Assembly: GCA_013397075.1 (NCBI GenBank)
Contig: VWZS01008197.1
Location: 1,117,452-1,181,451, forward strand
Length of the DNA stretch: 64,000 bases
Origin: Rhabdornis inornatus
Taxonomy: Eukaryota; Chordata; Aves; Passeriformes; Rhabdornithidae
Direction: 5' to 3'
Positions 60,011-64,000 of the stretch are shown here, piece by piece. Position 1 is the stretch's first letter; every line of letters begins with the position of its first letter. The translations under genes were made by a program, and so were the position numbers. The notes beneath the pieces were generated by a model, which was given only the letters and a program-made list of their open reading frames with translations, was not told the DNA's origin and did not search any database.

Positions 60011-62099
60011 GCTGCTTTTTACACCAAGACTTTCCCTAGGGAAACAAAATAAGCACTGAACTGTTGGTAAGTAATTGTGGGACATGGCTGTAGTGGGTTT
60101 ACTACGAAAACACTGTGAGTTAACTTGTTGGTATTGTTATTCAATGGCAAATTAGCCCCTTTGGCTAACCATTTTAAAATTAATTTCTTTGAAAGATGGT
60201 AGCTCACACTAGATCCTAGGCATCATGTGTGTGTGAACTGGCTCTGAAATGCAGAAGTCCCACTGTGAGTGCAGCTCAGAACTGATGCAGACTGCATGAA
60301 TATGAGCCCTAGATGTAATTAGGGGGTTCTGGAGTGAACCTCTTGTAGGTTAGTCTGTCTGTGTTGGATCAATTCTATGGAGCAGGTACTGCATGGCTAA
60401 TCAGCCCTGGACACGTGAAATACCGCTAATGTGTCACGCTAGGCAAACACACTTTCTGTGTTAGAAAACTGAGACAAAAATCAGAGAGCCTCTTACTTAA
60501 TAGACTTTGTTGTTGCTGTTTTTTTAATTTCAAGCATTGGATAACAAACTCCAGTTGGACATTTCATGCTACCATACAGCACTGTATAAATCAGATGTGT
60601 TATGTGAGGCAATGCCATTTACAGGGATGGAGAAAAGCCCAGTCCTTATCAGATCTTAAATTTTGATGTTAACACTTATTTTTAAATCCCTTTGTTTATA
60701 TTTACCATTTCTAATTTCCACTGCTTGATCTCTGCCCTTTTAGTTGTCCTGCTAATTGCTACTTCCAAGATGCTCATTAAGACCAAAAGAGAAAAAAATG
60801 CAAGGAAATGGTTTATTAACATTGCTTCAGAACCTTGAAAAACATTGAAAGAACAAGGCACATCTACATAATCTAAAGTACCAAAAAGATGCTTTTTACC
60901 CAAAGCAGTCAACAAGCTACATAAAGTATAATTTTGATAATGACTGTGAAACAGCACAATAATTACTACTACTTACTGTTTGCATTGCAGTAAAAGCAAC
61001 AACAGAAAGTTACAAATCCTTCCCCACAGAGCTTTGGTCCCAGTACAGACATGCACTTAAATAAATACACAACTTCAGGTAAACCTACAGAATTCAAAAT
61101 GCAACTCACACGCTTCATGTTAAACAATGTACTTCACGACTTTCCTCAGGAGCTTAAAATCTTATGAATCTCCTTTTGAGCTTAGCAATAATCCTAAATA
61201 ATAAACCTAAATATGTTTTATCAAATGAAGAATAAGAAAGGAAAATTCATTTATATTTTTCCTTCGGTCTTTTCCAGTAAGAGTAATTTCCATTTAGGCA
61301 AAGAATTGCTTCCTCCAAAAAAATACCCCACAAACATACACATCAGGGACATCCACTGGATCATAAATATAACTATCCAGGATATAGCCAGGCATAGTCC
61401 TGTTATTTATTCTATACCATAAAGAACATCTTCTTCCCATCACTTTGAATTATACTCGATGTCATGCTCTGTACCTTCAGCAGGGCAGTACTCTTCGCTA
61501 GAAAAAGTCACTAAAACCAAATAAGGTGAGCAAACTGAAGCCTGGCCAGGAGCTTATATTCCAAACAATAGCATTTTAATTCCAGTATCCTGATGGAGAT
61601 GCCTCTATAGCTCGCTTATCTTTTCCAGTGCCATTACATACAGTCAGAAATTCAAGGACTGTTGGACAATAAAACTCTTTTTTTTTGCCTCTTTTGTCTT
61701 CAGTTTCCTATAGCTGTTATTATTTGTCATCCATTTCCTCTCACACACAAGAGAGCACTTTAACCTACTTGGGGCAGCTTCAGAAACTGAGAGCAAAAGG
61801 GGATATCAAGGCCATATTCACCTTTTTTTTTTGTTTTATGAAGACAAAAATGTTGATAATTAAAAAGAGTATTTTTGTTGTTCTAACTCAATAAATTAGA
61901 TTATGTTTTCACCTGTTTGGACCAGTAACATGATATCTTTTAATCCTATTGCTAACCATTCCTTAAAATTTGCTTTGTTTGTTTATGGATTTGCAACCAG
62001 TGGTAAACTGTACTAGAATAACCAGCATTGGTTATTCTAAGTCCAGAGTAACAGCGCCCAGGAATGTTACTGGGTGGGGCTCAAGCTAGAGACACTGCA
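60011..62099. other. Unique DNA, no gene seen
   Basis: Segment 60370-60450 (GGCTAATCAGCC, GGACACGTGAAATACCGC) also has a regulatory-like texture, with an E-box CACGTG. Nothing else was recognised. Confidence 0.5.
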
Positions 62100-62720
62100 T
62101 GGGAAAAACAACTCTGCCCCAGCCAAAACCAGCACATTATCCACCCCCTTATTCTGTACCACCTACATCACACTCAGGTCTCACACTTTTCAATACAATC
62201 TCATTAATCACCTCCCCACTTCCCATCCTTTTGTATCATACATGCCATTCCCTTAGTCTATGGACCATACCTGAAAAGTGTCCAAAAAATATCCATAGGG
62301 CTCATTTAGTCCACGACTTTGGGCTCCCTTTGTTCTGGTGGCCCCTCAGGACCACCACAGGAGAGGTGTGTTGCATGGAGTTGCTGGGCACCCAGACCAG
62401 CTCAGGTGGGGTCACTGCTGCACTTGCACTGCTTTAGGCTTGTTCTCCATCGGTTCAGTGATTCCTCCTACAGCAATTCCCGTAACGTTCAACTCAAATC
62501 ATGAGTTATAACAATCCAAAGGCTGATCCATTACAATCTCCACACCTGGTCCTTTAGGGCCAAGTGTTAAGTATTGCAATGAACTCTTTCCCTTTTTCCC
62601 AGCCTGGCTGCAACAAGGGGTTCCTGCCATGGTAATTGCAGTCTCTAAGTGTTAGTCCCCACGGGCTGCAGGGGGACAGCCTGCTTCACCTCATGCATCT
62701 GGAAGCCTCACCTCATCAAA
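62100..62720. mobile_element. LTR/endogenous-retrovirus relic, avian type
   Basis: AACTCTGCCCCAGCCAAAAC followed by CAGCACATTATCC, and later CCACGGGCTGCAGGGGGACA followed by GCCTGCTTCACC, resemble words that recur in avian ERV LTR or flanking sequence. The intervening 62290-62660 is C/T-rich and fits a decayed LTR or untranslated part. No gag, pol or env coding remains. Family, orientation and exact ends are uncertain, and the identification rests on remembered sequence words. Confidence 0.5.
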
Positions 62721-64000
62721 TGAGAACATGCTCAGTCTTCAAAGGAAAAGGGTAAGGATATCTTTGGTTTCCTCACCAAGATAATTCCTGTGTGAAATTA
62801 ATCACTGTCAAGGTGAAAATGGTATACATTAAAAAATAAAATCATACCAATTCTTTCTATACTGAATGAAGACAAGACTACATAGTAAAAAAAAAGGGGG
62901 GGGAATTACAATTGAATTAAGTCATATCAAACTCTCATAAATTTATGTTACTCGTCTCTAAAGAAATTAAGTACCACAGCATGCTCCATCACTGACCCTA
63001 CACATTTTTGCTAATATTTTTCCATAATTGATGTCACAGACCTATTTCAGACTAAGGACATTATGTTTGCAAGTTTCTAGTGCTGTGCTCTCATCAAGGA
63101 ACTTGGAAGGTAATTTCCAAAAGACTTCATCTGTTTCTGTCTTCATTTTCTTGAACTCTCATAACTATGAGTTATTTGCATTCTAGTAATTCTCATTCCT
63201 CAAGATACTAGGAATTTTCCTTTATGATCAGGTTTACATTATGAGGACTACAATCATGAGCCACTTAGGAACACAAACTTTTTCTCAAATTCAAGAAGAT
63301 GAGTTAACTGCCTTTTTGATACTACTGGAAAAATTCATAGGAAAAAAATTACAATTGTAAGTGATACATGCATTTTAAAAACCAAGGCCTGAATTTTCTT
63401 CTCTTGGACTGTACAAGTCAGCCAGTGTTAGGAGCACAGAAAGGAGGGTGGAAGAAGGGAAGGAAGGGTGGATGGAACACCAAGCAGCCCAGGTATACAG
63501 GCTTGGTGGCTCTGTATGACACCAGCACGCACATTGGCTCTCCCCTAGTGAGTGTGACCAAGTTCTCACCTCCTCAGGTACCCCAAACTATTCCACATGC
63601 TCCTGGTTCCTACAGGAACCCGAGATCCCCTTCCTGCAAACTGCTCCAGTTAGGTGGGAACCTGCCCAATGGCTGGCACCACTGTGGCCGTGAAAGCTGT
63701 CTGTCAGCATGGAAAGATTCGTAAGAAATGGAGAATTATTCATTCAATGCAACGTTAAGTGTTCATAATTGCTTTAATTAGGAAATGTAATCCTGACTCT
63801 GAGCAGCTTGCCATCTCCTGTCTCTTCTCAAAACCTGTTATTTTTCTTTTAAGTTTTGGTTCTCCAGTCTCTGTTTTAAGTAAATCACTTTCCCATTTTC
63901 TTTTTCATTTACTGTAAATACAACAGCAGAATTTCTTGCTAGTTGAAATACCCTTTACAATTTGATGTTCAGTACTGCTATGTTCTTGACTTACTTATGC
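62721..64000. other. Unique DNA, no gene called
   Basis: A short A9-G8 purine run lies near 62889-62904. The 118-codon frame at 63368-63724 lies in a GC-richer patch and has no recognisable domain. Nothing else was identified. Confidence 0.5.

Noticed and set aside
62074..62504. Overlapping plus-strand frames of 60-112 codons
   Set aside because: They lie in the LTR-like relic in three different frames and match no retroviral protein that I can recognise.
63368..63724. 118-codon plus-strand frame
   Set aside because: GC-richer patch with an overlapping minus-strand frame and no recognisable domain.

Overview
The window looks like vertebrate nuclear DNA, and specifically bird DNA. Several pieces match the avian CR1 LINE, including its 3' tail (GAATCATAGAATCAT followed by GTTGGAAAAGACC, read on the opposite strand). 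One old avian LTR-type relic also appears near the right end. There are no bacterial signals such as operons, Shine-Dalgarno sites or CRISPR arrays. The sequence is AT-rich, poor in CpG and poor in repeats by mammalian standards. A songbird is plausible from the LTR-like piece, but I cannot prove it from sequence alone.

I found no protein-coding gene that I can defend. The longest open frames (about 155, 133, 130, 124, 121 and 120 codons) show no family resemblance. They lie in GC-richer patches, transposon remnants or low-complexity DNA. The window is best described as intergenic (gene-desert) or deep intronic sequence. Two short stretches with good splice-site context, 22082-22123 and 50322-50382, are the only exon-like signals, and both are weak.

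Layout: a minus-strand CR1 with a 45-bp tandem duplication at its inner end (547-1137); AT-rich unique DNA with minor repeats to about 20.7 kb, carrying CR1 tails at 14.45 and 19.46 kb; an old plus-strand CR1 reverse-transcriptase relic (20.76-21.2 kb); more unique DNA, then a probable very old LINE tail (27.2-27.5 kb) and a minus-strand CR1 reverse-transcriptase fragment (28.25-28.38 kb). Next comes a GC-richer segment (28.9-30.4 kb) with an embedded AT-rich island at 29311-29400. Two back-to-back 10-bp-period arrays follow (30.5-31.58 kb). From 31.6 to 62 kb the DNA is mostly unique, with several blocks that look like conserved non-coding elements (about 33.4, 34.4, 45.4, 49.5, 53.9 and 59.6-60.0 kb), a purine-rich G-quadruplex patch (38.5 kb), microsatellites and a CR1 tail (58.8 kb). 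An LTR/ERV-like relic lies at 62.1-62.7 kb.

The most unusual structure is at 30.5-31.6 kb. A roughly 770-bp A/C-strand array with A-runs spaced about one helical turn apart faces a 270-bp array in strict 10-bp register. Strand composition flips between them, next to a CCCAA-T-TTGGG palindrome. I did not find a novel gene system. The candidate regulatory calls come from reading alone and would need cross-species alignment.
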